Both the position numbers and the translations under genes were made by a program. Shown here piece by piece: positions 63,219-64,000 of a stretch of DNA of 64,000 bases; positions within the stretch are counted from its first letter, which is position 1, and every line of letters starts with the position of its first letter. Source of the DNA: Bradyrhizobium sp. RP6 (lineage in GTDB: Bacteria; Pseudomonadota; Alphaproteobacteria; Rhizobiales; Xanthobacteraceae); NCBI RefSeq assembly GCF_003837805.1, contig NZ_RQIT01000008.1, positions 124,001 through 188,000 on the forward strand, read 5' to 3'. A model generated the notes under the pieces. It searched no databases and was not told the DNA's origin. It saw nothing but the letters and a program-made list of their open reading frames with translations.

Positions 63219-63794
63219 ATGACGAGTGCTTCGGATACGTCTCACCATGCGAGCCTCGGCTCGGGTATCGCCGCGCTGCACGCCAAATGGGGCTGGATCG
63301 TCGCGCTCGGCGTCGTCTATCTGATCGCCGGCTTCGTCGCGCTCGGCAGCGTCGTGATGGCGACGGTGGCGAGCGTGATCGTGGTTGGCGCGATGATGAT
63401 CGTGGCCGGTGTCGCCGAGGTGATCGGCGCATTCCAGGTGAAGAGCTGGGGCAAATTCCTGATCTGGGCGCTGCTCGGCGTGCTCTATATCGTTGCCGGC
63501 TTCCTGACCTTCGAGAATCCGCTGTTCGCGGCAGTCCTGCTGACGCTGTTTTTGGGGGCATCGCTGATCGCCTCGGGCGCCGTCAGGCTGTTTCTCGCCT
63601 TCAGCATGAAACGCGAGAGCCCGTGGGTGTGGGTTGCGCTCTCCGGCGCGATCACGTTGCTGCTCGGCCTGCTCATCGTGGCGCGCTGGCCGGTGAACAG
63701 CGTCTACATCCTCGGCCTGTTTCTCGGTATCGACCTGATCATGGCTGGTGCCGGCTGGATCAGCCTCGGCCTTGGCTTGAAGCGACGCGGCTAG
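63219..63794 (+). CDS. HdeD/DUF308-type membrane protein
   Basis: 191 residues from the ATG after AGAGGAGTGGCGGCC. Six hydrophobic helices in three pairs: WIVALGVVYLIAGFVALGSVVMA..VIVVGAMMIVAGVAEVIGAFQVKSWGKFLIWALLGVLYIVAGFLTFENP and so on. The LxGxxxIxxG repeats with GVxxVIxGxF wording are those of HdeD/DUF308 acid-resistance-related proteins. Inner membrane; actual function unknown. Confidence 0.88.
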   Translation: MTSASDTSHHASLGSGIAALHAKWGWIVALGVVYLIAGFVALGSVVMATVASVIVVGAMMIVAGVAEVIGAFQVKSWGKFLIWALLGVLYIVAGFLTFENPLFAAVLLTLFLGASLIASGAVRLFLAFSMKRESPWVWVALSGAITLLLGLLIVARWPVNSVYILGLFLGIDLIMAGAGWISLGLGLKRRG

Positions 63795-63972
63795 GCGCAG
63801 GTCTCTCATCGCCTCCGATGGAGGTGAAGCGCAGACTCATATGCTGAGCCGACCCCGAGCCATCAGCAACTCGACGCAAGACCGTGTTGTGGAACTCCGC
63901 TGATCTGACGCGCTGACGAAAAGCAGCACGCCGCGTGACTGCCTCGCGCGGCGATAATCAGTGGGAGAAACC

Positions 63973-64000
63973 ATGAAAGCCGCTTTGGTCCTGGCCGCAG
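63973..64000 (+). CDS. Start of a secreted or membrane protein, truncated by the window
   Basis: ATG after GTGGGAGAAACC, encoding MKAALVLAA before the window ends. The Lys followed by a hydrophobic run looks like a signal peptide. Nothing else can be said. Confidence 0.5.

Overview
The window is GC-rich and densely coded and looks like an alphaproteobacterial chromosome, most probably Bradyrhizobium or a close relative. The evidence is the coenzyme-A catabolic gene content and several families of imperfect palindromic spacer repeats of the kind seen throughout Bradyrhizobium/Rhodopseudomonas genomes. This assignment is inference, because no rRNA or tRNA gene is present.

Layout. 0-0.8 kb: 3' end of an RND/HlyD-type efflux adaptor. 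1-33 kb: a large acyl-CoA catabolic region. It holds two thiolase-like proteins, two acyl-CoA dehydrogenases, three crotonases, three SDRs, two AMP-forming acyl-CoA ligases, a DUF35 protein, a nitronate monooxygenase-type flavoprotein, a Baeyer-Villiger-type monooxygenase, a GST, a flavin reductase, an amidase and a DUF2848-like protein. It is interrupted by rhomboid, YccF, quinone oxidoreductase, ppc and SMP-30 genes. Within it (7.8-13.0 kb) sit an ACAD10/11-type dehydrogenase, an APH-type kinase and a small DUF6285-like protein. These match the bacterial lva (levulinate/4-hydroxyacyl-CoA) route and the split version of human ACAD10/11.

33-35 kb: two 2-oxoglutarate/Fe(II) oxygenases in tandem, the second being AlkB. 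34.9-44.4 kb: a ThDP enzyme plus a nearly complete homoprotocatechuate meta-cleavage set (FAH-family protein, HpaD, HpaE, HpaF, HpaH). HpaR is divergent from it, with a perfect 14-bp palindrome between. An HpcH/HpaI aldolase and a UxaA-type dehydratase follow. 44.6-46.5 kb: a PAS sensor protein and a separate, overlapping chemoreceptor signalling protein. 46.7-53.4 kb: a tight operon of transglutaminase-DUF2126, circularly permuted ATP-grasp fused to alpha-E, and a second transglutaminase, which is a predicted peptide-ligase system of unknown product.

53.4-54.9 kb: a less GC-rich stretch with a PRC-barrel protein, a small coiled-coil protein and little else. 54.9-61.1 kb: an ABC importer of the Ugp/carbohydrate type with a GpdQ-like phosphodiesterase, divergent from a LysR regulator; this suggests uptake and hydrolysis of a phosphodiester. 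61.3-64 kb: an HD-domain protein, an Asp-nucleophile alpha/beta hydrolase, an HdeD-like membrane protein and the first codons of a secreted or membrane protein.

Starts were chosen from ribosome-binding sites, stop/start overlaps and family N-termini. Functions are from recognised motifs and remembered family knowledge; no database search was run.
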